From: Sphingobacterium sp. ML3W
GTDB lineage: Bacteria > Bacteroidota > Bacteroidia > Sphingobacteriales > Sphingobacteriaceae
Direction: 5' to 3'
DNA length: 64,000 bases
Assembly (NCBI RefSeq): GCF_000747525.1
Contig: NZ_CP009278.1
Span: 1,426,001 to 1,490,000 of the forward strand
Part shown: positions 10,619 to 20,022 of the stretch, piece after piece
Layout of the letters: every line of letters begins with the position of its first letter
How positions within the stretch are numbered: the stretch's first letter is position 1
The notes under the pieces: generated by a model
The model's database searches: none
The model's input: only the letters and a program-made list of their open reading frames with translations
Told to the model about the DNA's origin: nothing
Translations under genes and position numbers: made by a program

Positions 10619-13600
10619 ATGAATAAATTTATACCAATATTTCTATTGGCAGGAATTTCTTTTGCTAATAATTTGCAAGCGAGGTCTAGTTTTGCTATTG
10701 AAACGGTGCTCTTGCAAGAACAAGGGAAAGTGACAGGAAAGGTCGTTGATGGACGAGGAAATGCTATTTCGGGCGCTACTGTGGCGATTAAAGGGACGAC
10801 AAATGTGATTGCAACAAATGATCGTGGTGAGTTTGATTTCTCCGTATCGCAAACAAAATCGTTTACGTTAACAGTTTCCTGTGTAGGTTTCTCTACCAAG
10901 GATTTTCAGATTGAACCTAACCAGCAAATTGTAATCACTTTAGATAATAAAAACGATTTGGAAGAAGTCGTGGTCGTTGGTTACGGGACACAAAAAAAAT
11001 CAAATTTAACAGGAGCTGTTTCTCAGATTACTTCAGAAGTGCTGGAAAATAGACCTGCACCAAATCTTTCACGCATGTTGCAAGGTACACTTCCAAACTT
11101 AAATCTTAGGATGGTCGATGGTAGCCCTACACGGGGTGCAACTTTTAATGTTCGTGGAACAACATCTATTGGTGCTGGTGGTGCTGCTTTAGTCCTTATT
11201 GATGGGGTCGAAGGTGATGCAAATATGGTTAACCCAAATGATATCGCATCTGTAACGGTTCTGAAAGATGCCTCTTCGGCAGCTATTTATGGTTCTAGAG
11301 CGGCGTTTGGGGTGGTTTTGATTACGACTAAAACACCAGTTAAAGGAAAGACAAAAATTGATTTTAATACAAGTTATTCTTTTAATAAACGTACCGTAGA
11401 ACCAAAATTGGTTACGAATGGCTATGAATGGGCTAAGAATTTTAATGATGGCTTCAACGCTTGGTATGATTATAAATCTACACCAATTTCGGTTAATAAT
11501 ATTTACCCTTTTTCCCTTGAATACCTTGAGGCTTTAAAGCAACATAATGAAAATCCAACTGGTGAGGATGTGGTTTTTAATGAAGCAAAAAACAGATATG
11601 AATATTTCGGAAATACAGATTGGTATAACGAAATCTATAAAGATGTCATGCCAGCAACTGAGCAAGCATTGAGTATTTCTGGCGGAGGTGAAAAGGCTTC
11701 ATATTTATTGTCTGGTCGGTATTACCATCAGGATGGTATTTTTAAATATAATCCAGACAAGTTTAATAAATATAACATGCGTGGGAAGGGAGAGGTTAAG
11801 ATCAACGATTGGTTAACTTTTCAAAATAATACAGAGATCAGTACCTATGATTATCGCTACCCCATGTTTGCTGATGGTGATGGCAATATCTGGAGACAAT
11901 TTGAGCATCAAGGTTACCCCATGGCAGTTATGAAAAATCCCGATGGAACGTATACGCATACAGCTGTATATACAGGGGTTGCTTCTTACATGGAAGGGAA
12001 CAATAAGTCGGATTTAAATAACACCTATTTGCGTAATACTGCAGGTGTAATTATCAAACCTATTGCGGATCTGACTGTGAAAGGTGATTTTACTTATTCT
12101 AGAACTTGGGAAAATGAAACGCGCACGAATAATTATTTGAATTATAGTAATGCTCCAGGTGAAATGGCTCGTTTCGGACGAAGTATGCTTCGCGAATGGA
12201 ATGAAAACACGCGCTACTTGGCTGGAAATATTACAGCAAATTATGTGAAGACGTTTAATGATAAGCATGATTTTAATGGCTTAGTGGGTTATAATGTCGA
12301 ATCTTCAACCACAAAGGCGTTACGTGCTCAGCGTGATGGTATTCTTTTGGAGAGTAAACCTGACTTCAATTTGATGGATGGATTGAATTATAATATTTCA
12401 GGAGGTGGTAAAGAATGGGCATATTTGGGTTTATTTTACCGATTTAACTATGCGTATGATAATAAATATCTGATCGAGTTGAATGGTCGTTACGACGGTT
12501 CATCAAAATTTCCTGAAAATCAACGTTTTGGTTTTTTTCCTTCCATATCAGCAGGTTGGGTGCTGTCGCAGGAGAAGTTCTTTGCACCGGTTAAAGCGGT
12601 CGTTAATAATTTAAAATTCCGTGCTTCTTATGGTTCTTTGGGTAATGGAAATGTTGATCCATATCGTTACTTAGAACAGATGAACGTGAGTAAAACTTCT
12701 GTGGTCCTCAATGGTGTGCAGACAAGTTATACGAGGTTACCAGGAGTAATTCCAGATGGATTGACATGGGAACGTTCAACGACTTTTAATATCGGAGCAG
12801 ATGTTGGATTTTTCAACAATAATCTAAACTTCACTTTTGATTGGTACAACCGGAATACTTACGATATGTTTACCGTAGGGCAGCCATTACCAAATGTTTT
12901 TGGTGCTACAGTTCCTTATGGAAATTATGCCGATATGTCGACCAAGGGTTGGGAGTTGACCGCTAATTTTAACAGCCAGTTTGAGTTGGGAGGAAAACCT
13001 TTTAATTGGGGAATAAATGGTTCACTTTGGGATAGTAAATCTACAATTGAACGATTTAATAACCCGAACAATCTCTTGAGTACTTATTATGTAGGGCAGC
13101 AGGTAGGGGAAATCTGGGGATATGAGACAGAAGGATTCTTTACATCGCTAGATGATGTTAAAAATCATGCAAATCAGAGTTTTATTAAAAACTCAAATAA
13201 TAATATCTGGTTACCAGGCGATCTTAAATTTGCCGATTTGAATGATGATGGTGTCATCAACCAAGGTGACAATACCTTGGATAACCCAGGTGACCGTAAG
13301 ATTATAGGAAATAATGAACCCCGATATCAATACGGATTTACACTTTCAGGAAACTGGAACGGTTTTGGACTTTCTGCATTTTTCCAAGGGATTGGAAAAC
13401 GTGATTGGTATTTTGCTTCTGAGGCAGGTTTATTCTGGGGACCTTATAATAGACCTTATGGATATCAACCCGAGAAAATGATGAATGATATCTGGAGTGA
13501 AGAAAATACAGATGGTTATTTCCCTCGCTACCGTGGCTATACAGCTCTTGGGGCTGACCGTTCTTTAGGCGCTCCGCAGACACGTTACTTACAAGATGTT

Positions 13601-13858
13601 TCTTACTTGCGATTGAAAACATTGACAGTAGATTATACCCTTCCGAAAAGTTGGGTCAATCGTTTGAAGATTTCAAATGCTCAAATTTATATGTCAGCGC
13701 AGAATTTATTTACTTTTTCAGGACTATTCAAACATTCGGAGAACTTCGATCCCGAAGTAATGGAAACCCCTATTGGCGAATTGACGAATGGATCGGGACA
13801 AGGGTATGCTTACCCAATGTTAAAAACGACAACTATTGGTCTAAACTTAACTTTTTAA
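10619..13858 (+). CDS. SusC/RagA-family TonB-linked outer membrane protein
   Basis: A 1079-residue TonB-dependent transporter. After the signal peptide (about 1-22) comes a carboxypeptidase D regulatory-like domain (GKVVDGRGNAISGATV, about 40-110), then a TonB-box region with VVVVGYGTQKK and the SusC-type plug (NVRGTTSIGAGG, KDASSAAIYG), then a 22-strand barrel ending in TIGLNLTF. It works with SusD, encoded 12 bp downstream, to take up a polymer or large organic substrate. No glycosidase is encoded nearby; the linked enzyme is a phosphoesterase, which suggests a phosphate-bearing substrate rather than a plain glycan. Confidence 0.95.
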   Translation: MNKFIPIFLLAGISFANNLQARSSFAIETVLLQEQGKVTGKVVDGRGNAISGATVAIKGTTNVIATNDRGEFDFSVSQTKSFTLTVSCVGFSTKDFQIEPNQQIVITLDNKNDLEEVVVVGYGTQKKSNLTGAVSQITSEVLENRPAPNLSRMLQGTLPNLNLRMVDGSPTRGATFNVRGTTSIGAGGAALVLIDGVEGDANMVNPNDIASVTVLKDASSAAIYGSRAAFGVVLITTKTPVKGKTKIDFNTSYSFNKRTVEPKLVTNGYEWAKNFNDGFNAWYDYKSTPISVNNIYPFSLEYLEALKQHNENPTGEDVVFNEAKNRYEYFGNTDWYNEIYKDVMPATEQALSISGGGEKASYLLSGRYYHQDGIFKYNPDKFNKYNMRGKGEVKINDWLTFQNNTEISTYDYRYPMFADGDGNIWRQFEHQGYPMAVMKNPDGTYTHTAVYTGVASYMEGNNKSDLNNTYLRNTAGVIIKPIADLTVKGDFTYSRTWENETRTNNYLNYSNAPGEMARFGRSMLREWNENTRYLAGNITANYVKTFNDKHDFNGLVGYNVESSTTKALRAQRDGILLESKPDFNLMDGLNYNISGGGKEWAYLGLFYRFNYAYDNKYLIELNGRYDGSSKFPENQRFGFFPSISAGWVLSQEKFFAPVKAVVNNLKFRASYGSLGNGNVDPYRYLEQMNVSKTSVVLNGVQTSYTRLPGVIPDGLTWERSTTFNIGADVGFFNNNLNFTFDWYNRNTYDMFTVGQPLPNVFGATVPYGNYADMSTKGWELTANFNSQFELGGKPFNWGINGSLWDSKSTIERFNNPNNLLSTYYVGQQVGEIWGYETEGFFTSLDDVKNHANQSFIKNSNNNIWLPGDLKFADLNDDGVINQGDNTLDNPGDRKIIGNNEPRYQYGFTLSGNWNGFGLSAFFQGIGKRDWYFASEAGLFWGPYNRPYGYQPEKMMNDIWSEENTDGYFPRYRGYTALGADRSLGAPQTRYLQDVSYLRLKTLTVDYTLPKSWVNRLKISNAQIYMSAQNLFTFSGLFKHSENFDPEVMETPIGELTNGSGQGYAYPMLKTTTIGLNLTF

Positions 13859-13870
13859 TACGTGATTGTC

Positions 13871-15619
13871 ATGAAGACTAAAAATATAATTTTATTATTA
13901 CTTGTCGGTTTATTTACAACTTCTTGTAGTAAAGAGTTCTTAGATAAAGAGCCTTTTGATAAGCTTGTTCCAAATTCATATTTTACGACCGAAGCTGATT
14001 TAGCTTTGTTTTCTAATTCTTTCTATCAAGACTTTATTCCGACAGGCTTGAGTATTGTTCAAGCGGATGAAATGGGTGACTATACCTCCAAGAATAATTC
14101 ACCGACTTTTATTGCGGGAAATTTTTCGTCAGTAGATCAGGGCTCTTGGAATTGGACAAAACTTAGAAATATTAATTATTTTCTTGAAAAGTACAATAAC
14201 CCTAATATCTCTCAAGAGGCTAGAAATCATTATGCTGGTGTAGCTCGTTTTTTTAGAGCTTATTTTTATTATGAGATGGTCAAAGATTTTGGTGATGTGC
14301 CTTGGTATTCAAAAACCTTGACAACTACAGATGAAGACCTCTATAAGCCGCGTGATCCGAGAGCAATGGTGATGGATTCAGTATTAGCAGATCTGGATTT
14401 CGCAGTTGCAAATATTCGTCCTGCAAAGGACAATAGTGCTTCGATGATAACCAAATGGGTAGCCTTAGGTCTGAAATCTCGTATTTGCCTCTTTGAAGGA
14501 ACTTTTAGGAAATACCATGAGGATTTAAAGCTAAAGACTACAGCGAACCAATGGTTAACAGCATCAGCTGCAGCTTCAGAGGAAATTATGAAGGGAAGCC
14601 AATATGCGTTGTATTCAACGGGGAATCCATCTAGTGACTATAGAACACTGTTTACAAGTGAAAATCCAGTTAGTGCAGAAATCATGTGGGCTAATGTCTT
14701 TAATAATTCGATAAAGAGATGGCATGAGATTACCTGGAAGTTTAATTCAGCAACTTATGGAGCGCGGTGGGGTTTAAATAAACAATTTGTAAATACGTAT
14801 TTAAATATCGATGGAACACGTTTTACGGATAAGGTCAATTATGATCAAATACTATTTGTAGATGAAATGAAAGACCGTGATCCACGGTTAGAACAGACTG
14901 TCCGCTCAATAGGATATAAGCGTTCTGATGGTTCTGCTGCCCCACCAAATTTTGGTTATACATTCACGGGTTATCATATCCATAAATTTAGTTTAGATGA
15001 TAAACGTCTTGATGGAGTTGCAGAAGGGTATAATTCCATTACGATGATGCGTTATGCTGAAATTTTATTGAATTATGCAGAGGCGAAAGCCGAGTTAGGG
15101 CCGATGGATCCAGAGATATGGAAACAGACAATTGGTGCTTTACGTACACGTGCAGGTATCAATGCACAAGAACCAGCTGTAGCGGATCAGTATCTGAAAA
15201 CGGTTTATTTTCCAGAGATATCAGATAAATACTTATTGGAAGTACGTAGAGAACGTGGTATTGAGTTAGTATATGAGGGTTTACGTTATGATGATTTATT
15301 GCGTTGGAAAAAGGGTAAATTATTGGAGATGGATTGGAAAGGGATTTATGTTCCAGCACTTGATCTCGAAATGGATTTAGATGGTAATAAAACTCCTGAT
15401 GTGTGTTTTGTAAAGACTATTCCTGCAAAAACAACGGCAGGAGTCGTTTATTATGTCGTAGATGGTTCTGCAGCAAAATTATCGGAAGGAACCAAAGGTC
15501 ATATCATTTGGCGATCTGATGAAGAACGGGAATTTAGTGATAAAAAATATTATAAACCAATATCGAATAATGATATCGTGTTAAATGATAATTTAGTACA
15601 AAACCCTGGTTGGAAATAA
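13871..15619 (+). CDS. SusD/RagB-family nutrient-binding lipoprotein
   Basis: The surface lipoprotein lid of the SusC transporter. The ATG at 13871 gives MKTKNIILLLLVGLFTTSC, a lipoprotein signal with the lipidated Cys at residue 19; a GTG three codons upstream is in frame but less likely. The mature protein (about 560 residues) has the TPR-bearing SusD fold, with the RFFRAYFYYEMVKDFGDVPW segment and the C-terminal RRERGIELVYEGLRYDDL motif. It lies 12 bp after susC. Confidence 0.94.
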   Translation: MKTKNIILLLLVGLFTTSCSKEFLDKEPFDKLVPNSYFTTEADLALFSNSFYQDFIPTGLSIVQADEMGDYTSKNNSPTFIAGNFSSVDQGSWNWTKLRNINYFLEKYNNPNISQEARNHYAGVARFFRAYFYYEMVKDFGDVPWYSKTLTTTDEDLYKPRDPRAMVMDSVLADLDFAVANIRPAKDNSASMITKWVALGLKSRICLFEGTFRKYHEDLKLKTTANQWLTASAAASEEIMKGSQYALYSTGNPSSDYRTLFTSENPVSAEIMWANVFNNSIKRWHEITWKFNSATYGARWGLNKQFVNTYLNIDGTRFTDKVNYDQILFVDEMKDRDPRLEQTVRSIGYKRSDGSAAPPNFGYTFTGYHIHKFSLDDKRLDGVAEGYNSITMMRYAEILLNYAEAKAELGPMDPEIWKQTIGALRTRAGINAQEPAVADQYLKTVYFPEISDKYLLEVRRERGIELVYEGLRYDDLLRWKKGKLLEMDWKGIYVPALDLEMDLDGNKTPDVCFVKTIPAKTTAGVVYYVVDGSAAKLSEGTKGHIIWRSDEEREFSDKKYYKPISNNDIVLNDNLVQNPGWK

Positions 15620-15633
15620 AAAATAGGAATGAA

Positions 15634-15675
15634 ACATAAAGAAAATGGGAAATTAAGTTCTCGTTTTCTTTATGT
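15634..15675 (+). terminator. Probable terminator after susD
   Basis: A 12-bp perfect inverted repeat (15634-15645 with 15664-15675) with an 18-nt loop, just after the susD stop. There is no strong T-tract, so termination is likely but not certain. Confidence 0.55.
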
Positions 15676-15811
15676 CTATTTGCTAAAAAAGGAAAGAGTG
15701 GTAAGTGAAGAAAATTTCACCAAGCACGGTTGGCTTTTCTAAAGTAATAAGAAGTGATTGATACAGAGTAGAAGCCAAGTTCGAAATTTAGTTGGGTATT
15801 CTATATTTGTA

Positions 15812-15884
15812 ATAGAGGGTTTATATAGGATTTATAGAGTTTTACCTCTACGAACCCTCTATGAACCCTTTATAAAACCACTAT
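15812..15884. repeat. Array of about six 11-bp units folding into a long hairpin
   Basis: Between susD and tRNA cassette 3. The right half holds tandem 11-bp units: GAACCCTCTAT (15852-15862), GAACCCTTTAT (15863-15873) and a looser AAAACCACTAT (15874-15884). The left half holds the same unit inverted: ATAGAGGGTTT (15812-15822) and ATATAGGATTT (15823-15833), then a partial one. The two halves pair as a 28-position stem (15812-15839 with 15846-15873) with 22 Watson-Crick pairs, 3 G-T pairs and 3 mismatches around a 6-nt loop. Function is not known. Confidence 0.7.
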
Positions 15885-15976
15885 AATATACCTGTTAAGT
15901 TATAAGTTAGTAACACTTAAGTATGATGTTGAATAGCCTATTGTAGATTTTAAAAAAATATAGGATATCAACAAGA

Positions 15977-16001
15977 AAAGCTCATCTTTTGGATGAGCTT
16001 T
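15977..16001 (-). terminator. Terminator of tRNA cassette 3
   Basis: The same 10-bp stem and TTTTG loop (plus-strand reading) as in cassette 1, just after tRNA-Leu copy 3 on the minus strand. Confidence 0.8.
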
Positions 16002-16005
16002 CTTG

Positions 16006-16090
16006 TACCTAGGGCGGGAATCGAACCCGCACTTCCTTAACGGAAACAGGATTTTAAGTCCTGCGTGTCTACCAGTTCCACCACCTAGGC
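16006..16090 (-). tRNA. tRNA-Leu (anticodon TAA), copy 3
   Basis: 85 nt, matching copies 1 and 2; anticodon TAA, no encoded CCA. About 14 kb from copies 1 and 2 and in the same orientation. Confidence 0.96.
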
Positions 16091-16104
16091 AGGTGATATT
16101 CATG

Positions 16105-16180
16105 TGGAGCGAAAGACGAGATTCGAACTCGCGACCCCAACCTTGGCAAGGTTGTGCTCTACCAACTGAGCTACTTTCGC
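16105..16180 (-). tRNA. tRNA-Gly (anticodon GCC), copy 3
   Basis: 76 nt with encoded CCA and the G7-C66 acceptor of copy 1. It differs from copies 1 and 2 by one C-to-T change in the D-arm (CAGTTGGTAG in place of CAGCTGGTAG). Confidence 0.96.
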
Positions 16181-16219
16181 ATTACTAACAGTCAACTGTT
16201 GTTTTCTGTTTTGGTGATG

Positions 16220-16250
16220 CAAATATAGAGCTAATAATTATAAAAACAAA
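16220..16250 (-). promoter_or_regulatory. Bacteroidota promoter of tRNA cassette 3
   Basis: On the minus strand: TTTG (16247-16250), 19 nt, TATATTTG (16220-16227). The leader up to the tRNA is nearly the same as in cassette 1. Confidence 0.75.
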
Positions 16251-16278
16251 TTTTAATGCAAGCTTTAGTGTCTTTTTT

Positions 16279-16767
16279 TTATAAGCCCTTTTCTTTCAGG
16301 AGAGAAGAAATGATATCGCTCTCAAAACCTCGTGACAATGCATATTGAAATAGCTTATTTTTTAGGATATAGGGATCTTTGTCTTTCAAAGATAGTTGCT
16401 TTTTATCAATCAGGTCGCTCAGTTTACTTTCGTATTCATCCAGATCTATCTTAGAAAAAGCAAGTCTAATCAAGGGATCTGATACCTTTTTGAATTTTAA
16501 GGATTGTTTGATCTTGATTCTACCCCAACTCTTCATTCGCAATTTCCCTAAAGTATAAGCAATGGCAAACCTTTCCTCATTGAGGAAATTTTCCGTTATC
16601 AATTGCGAGATGATCTGCTCTACATCTTCTTGGTGCAAACCCCAGTCGTACAATTTATCTCTTACTTCCTGTTGCGCTCTTTCCTGATAGGCACAATAAC
16701 TTTCAGCCTTTAGCAATGCCTGCTTAGGGCTATAGCTTTTCTTTCTCGTTTTCTCTTCGTCAAACAT
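16279..16767 (-). CDS. recX: Regulatory protein RecX
   Basis: A 162-residue RecX family protein, which binds and modulates RecA filaments. It is mostly helical, with the repeated three-helix units of the family; recognisable parts are YCAYQERAQQEVRDKLYDWG, NFLNEERFAIAYTLGKLR and WGRIKIKQSLK. The ATG at 16767 (MFDEEKTRKK) is chosen: a longer in-frame start at 17049 would reach deep into the divergent murF-alr gene and adds no family sequence. recA is not in the window. Confidence 0.88.
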   Translation of the reverse strand: MFDEEKTRKKSYSPKQALLKAESYCAYQERAQQEVRDKLYDWGLHQEDVEQIISQLITENFLNEERFAIAYTLGKLRMKSWGRIKIKQSLKFKKVSDPLIRLAFSKIDLDEYESKLSDLIDKKQLSLKDKDPYILKNKLFQYALSRGFESDIISSLLKEKGL

Positions 16768-16839
16768 CTTTACAAATTTCAAAAATATATTGAACTTACT
16801 GAAAAAATGTTGAGCTTTGATTGAATAAAACTTTATATA

Positions 16840-19281
16840 ATGTATACCATAGCGGATATTTCGGAGATTGTAGCACCTCAAAGATCGATTATTGTAGCCC
16901 ATGAATCCATCATTCAAAATTTGATTTATGATACGCGTAAGATCATGAATGCAGAAACAGGTTTGTTTTTTGCATTGGTCAACCGTAGGGATGGGCATGA
17001 TTTCATCATGGATGCTTACAGAAAAGGTGTCCGAAACTTTGTCTTGCAAAATGATCTACAACAGGAGCTTGTATTGACTGATGCCAATATCTTATGGGTG
17101 CCAGATACATTTTTGGCCTTACAAGCGATAGCTGCTTTTCAAAGAAAGAAATTCAAATCTCCAGTCTTGGGAATAACGGGGAGCAATGGTAAAACCATTG
17201 TCAAAGAATGGTTATTCCAATTATTGTCTCCTGAATACAAGATCTACCGTAGTCCCAAAAGCTACAACTCACAATTAGGGGTTGCATTATCACTTTGGGA
17301 GTTAAATGAGCAGTATAACTTTGCCATCATAGAAGCGGGTATCAGTGAAGTAGGCGAAATGGCTAGGTTGGAAAAAATGATTAAACCCACGCATGGTGTA
17401 TTGACCAATATTGGTGTTGCGCATAGAGAGGGCTTCCAATCCAAAGAGGAAAAAATTGATGAAAAATTAAAACTCTTTACAGATGCGGAAGTATTGGTCT
17501 ATCCGCAGAAATATTTGGAACATGTCTATATGCCTTCTCAGATTTATAAATTTGCTTGGGGTGATGAGGAGTCCTGCCAATTGGAAGTGTATTCCCTAAA
17601 AAAGGAAGACAATCAATCGACCTTGGTCAGTTTATGTTTTTCACGTCAGATCTTTACTGTAAAAATTCCTTTTGTCGATCAAGCTTCCATTGAAAATGCC
17701 ATTTCTTGCATTGGGGTGATGATTACCTTTGGATATGATGTAAAGGTAATTGCTGAACGTATCGCAACTTTACAACCAATGGAGATGCGTTTGGAGTTGA
17801 AGAAAGGGAAACAGAACAGTTCCATTATCGATGATTCTTATAGTAATGATTTAGTGGCGTTGCAAATCGCATTGGATTTTTTAAAGCAACAGAAGCAACA
17901 CTTGCGTAAGATCCTGATTCTATCGGATATTCCAGGTGTTCAGGTAAAGGATGAAAAGACATTTGGTAAATTGAAACGCTTGATTTCGGAGAGTGGATTG
18001 ACCGAGTTGATTTTTATAGGACCGGTCTTAGGTCAATTGGTTTCTCAGTTTACATTGCCGATAACAAATTATGCAGACACAAAATCATTTCTTGAAGACC
18101 TCAAGCATATCAATTATAGCGATGCTACGATTCTGATTAAAGGTGCTCGGGATTACCACTTCGAGCAGATCAGTAAGCGGTTGGTAGCAAAATCGCACGA
18201 TACGACCTTAGAAATTAATCTCAATGCGCTCGAGCATAACCTCAATGTATATCGCGGATTATTGCCTCCAGGTGTTAAATTAATGGCTATGGTGAAGGCT
18301 TTTTCCTATGGTAGTGGAAGTTTTGAAATCGCTAATTTATTGCAGTTTAATCATGTGGATTACTTAACAGTTGCGTTTACGGATGAGGGGGTGGATCTAA
18401 GGAATGGAGGCATTACCTTGCCTATCGTGGTGATGAGCCCAGATGAGAATGCTTTTGACGCGATAGTGCAGCACAGATTGGAACCCGAAATCTATAGTTT
18501 TAGAATTTTGAACTCTTTTATTCGTTATCTAAAGCAACATGATTTGAAGGGATTTCCTGTTCATATCAAAGTAGATACCGGAATGCACCGATTGGGATTT
18601 ATGCCCGAGGAAATAGAGGCATTGCTAGCTGTTTTAAAAAATCAAGAAGTGATTAGGGTGCAGTCCGTATTCTCACATCTTGCTTCTGCAGGAAATGTTG
18701 TCGATGATAAGTTTACTGGAAATCAGATTCAGTTGTTGGACGAGTTTACGGCTCAGTTAAAACAGGAATTAGGCTATTCATTTATTCGTCATATAGCCGC
18801 AACTTCTGGAATTGCTTTATGGCCTTCGGCTTATTTTGACATGGTCCGCCTGGGAATTGGTCTTTATGGAATAGACTTGGAAAGAGAAGACTTGCCCGTG
18901 AAGGAAGTGAGTGTGCTGAAAACGAACGTTACACAGATAAAACAATTGTCGGCTACGGAGACCATAGGGTACAATCGAGCAGGAGTAATACATCGACCTA
19001 GTCGTATTGCAACGATTAAGATTGGTTATGCCGATGGTTATGATCGTCGTTTTGGAAATGGGGTAGGGAAGATGTCCATTAATGGACAAATTGTAGCTAC
19101 AGTAGGCAATATCTGTATGGATATGTGCATGTTGGATGTCACAGATATTGAAGTCAACGAAGAAGATGAAGTTATTGTATATCCTGATATAAAAGAGGCA
19201 GCTTTGGCCATTGGGACCATACCGTATGAATTGTTGGTCAATATCTCGCAACGGGTGAAAAGAGTTTATTTTTACGAGTAA
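16840..19281 (+). CDS. Bifunctional MurF (UDP-MurNAc-tripeptide:D-Ala-D-Ala ligase) / alanine racemase
   Basis: A fusion of two peptidoglycan-precursor enzymes, typical of Bacteroidota, 813 residues long. Residues about 1-455 are a Mur ligase with the ATP P-loop GITGSNGKT near 111. Residues about 460-813 are a fold-III PLP alanine racemase with the PLP Lys K486 (MVKAFSYGSG) and the second catalytic base Y711 (ETIGYNRAG). The racemase makes D-Ala and the ligase adds D-Ala-D-Ala to the UDP-tripeptide. It is divergent from recX, with 72 bp between them. In the ligase half the GKT is followed by IVKEW where the family usually has TVKEW. Confidence 0.95.
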   Translation: MYTIADISEIVAPQRSIIVAHESIIQNLIYDTRKIMNAETGLFFALVNRRDGHDFIMDAYRKGVRNFVLQNDLQQELVLTDANILWVPDTFLALQAIAAFQRKKFKSPVLGITGSNGKTIVKEWLFQLLSPEYKIYRSPKSYNSQLGVALSLWELNEQYNFAIIEAGISEVGEMARLEKMIKPTHGVLTNIGVAHREGFQSKEEKIDEKLKLFTDAEVLVYPQKYLEHVYMPSQIYKFAWGDEESCQLEVYSLKKEDNQSTLVSLCFSRQIFTVKIPFVDQASIENAISCIGVMITFGYDVKVIAERIATLQPMEMRLELKKGKQNSSIIDDSYSNDLVALQIALDFLKQQKQHLRKILILSDIPGVQVKDEKTFGKLKRLISESGLTELIFIGPVLGQLVSQFTLPITNYADTKSFLEDLKHINYSDATILIKGARDYHFEQISKRLVAKSHDTTLEINLNALEHNLNVYRGLLPPGVKLMAMVKAFSYGSGSFEIANLLQFNHVDYLTVAFTDEGVDLRNGGITLPIVVMSPDENAFDAIVQHRLEPEIYSFRILNSFIRYLKQHDLKGFPVHIKVDTGMHRLGFMPEEIEALLAVLKNQEVIRVQSVFSHLASAGNVVDDKFTGNQIQLLDEFTAQLKQELGYSFIRHIAATSGIALWPSAYFDMVRLGIGLYGIDLEREDLPVKEVSVLKTNVTQIKQLSATETIGYNRAGVIHRPSRIATIKIGYADGYDRRFGNGVGKMSINGQIVATVGNICMDMCMLDVTDIEVNEEDEVIVYPDIKEAALAIGTIPYELLVNISQRVKRVYFYE

Positions 19282-19328
19282 TTCAACGCATATTTTGCAT
19301 ATTTGTAGGGTCTATAGGAACAAGTAAT

Positions 19329-19925
19329 ATGTTGTCAAAATTAGTAAGATCTTTTTTAAATTATCTCATAAAAGGAACCTTGGTGGTCGTTCCTTTAGCT
19401 GGTGCTGTTTTTCTAATTGTTTGGATCGTTGCTTCGGTGGATTCGGCATTGAACCTAACCGGTTTATTTCTGGAGGATGAAACTGGACATCCGGTATATA
19501 TTCCAGGGATCGGTATCTTAACTGTCATATTGATTCTGGTATTGGCAGGAATCGTCTTTACAAACTTTGTAACAGACCCCATTAAAGGGTGGTTAAATCA
19601 CCAGATCAAACGTATTCCGTTATTGAATACACTGTATTCTTCCATTAAAGATTTTACCGAAGCATTTGTTGGCGATGCCAAAAAATTCAATGTACCTGTA
19701 TTGGTAAAAGTGAATGAAATAGGGGTGAGTAAAATTGGCTTCTTGACACAGTCCGATTTATCAAAAATTAAGCTGACAGATGAAGTGGTCGTTTATTTCC
19801 CATATTCTTACTCATTTGCGGGGCAGGTTGTTGTTGTAAAATCTTCTTTAGTAACAAAATTAGATATGTCCGCTACAGACGCGATGAAACTGGTGGTATC
19901 TGGTGGTGTCAGTGGTTTAGAATAA
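19329..19925 (+). CDS. DUF502 family membrane protein
   Basis: A 198-residue protein with two N-terminal membrane helices (about 18-38 and 60-80), separated by the motif-bearing loop PGIGILTV, followed by a soluble domain containing IPLLNTLYSSIKDFTEAF and VVVYFPYSYSFAGQVVVV. These are hallmarks of DUF502, a widespread family of unknown function. It lies 47 bp after murF-alr and may be co-transcribed with it. Confidence 0.88.
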   Translation: MLSKLVRSFLNYLIKGTLVVVPLAGAVFLIVWIVASVDSALNLTGLFLEDETGHPVYIPGIGILTVILILVLAGIVFTNFVTDPIKGWLNHQIKRIPLLNTLYSSIKDFTEAFVGDAKKFNVPVLVKVNEIGVSKIGFLTQSDLSKIKLTDEVVVYFPYSYSFAGQVVVVKSSLVTKLDMSATDAMKLVVSGGVSGLE

Positions 19926-19948
19926 GATACAAACAGAAATTTTTATAA

Positions 19949-19989
19949 AAACAAAAGGGAATCATTGGTAAAATGGTTCCCTTTTGTTT
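19949..19989 (+). terminator. Rho-independent terminator
   Basis: 13-bp perfect arms (19949-19961 with 19977-19989) whose right arm ends in a T-run, after the DUF502 gene. Confidence 0.85.
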
Positions 19990-20022
19990 ACATTTAACTT
20001 GTATTTTAAATCGTAATCCGTG

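Noticed and set aside
13862..13870. GTG start for susD
   Set aside because: The ATG at 13871 gives a standard lipoprotein signal; the GTG is only 4 bp after the susC stop and adds three residues.
16279..17049. A 256-codon version of the recX frame
   Set aside because: It would run 210 bp into the divergent murF-alr gene; the added residues have no RecX character.
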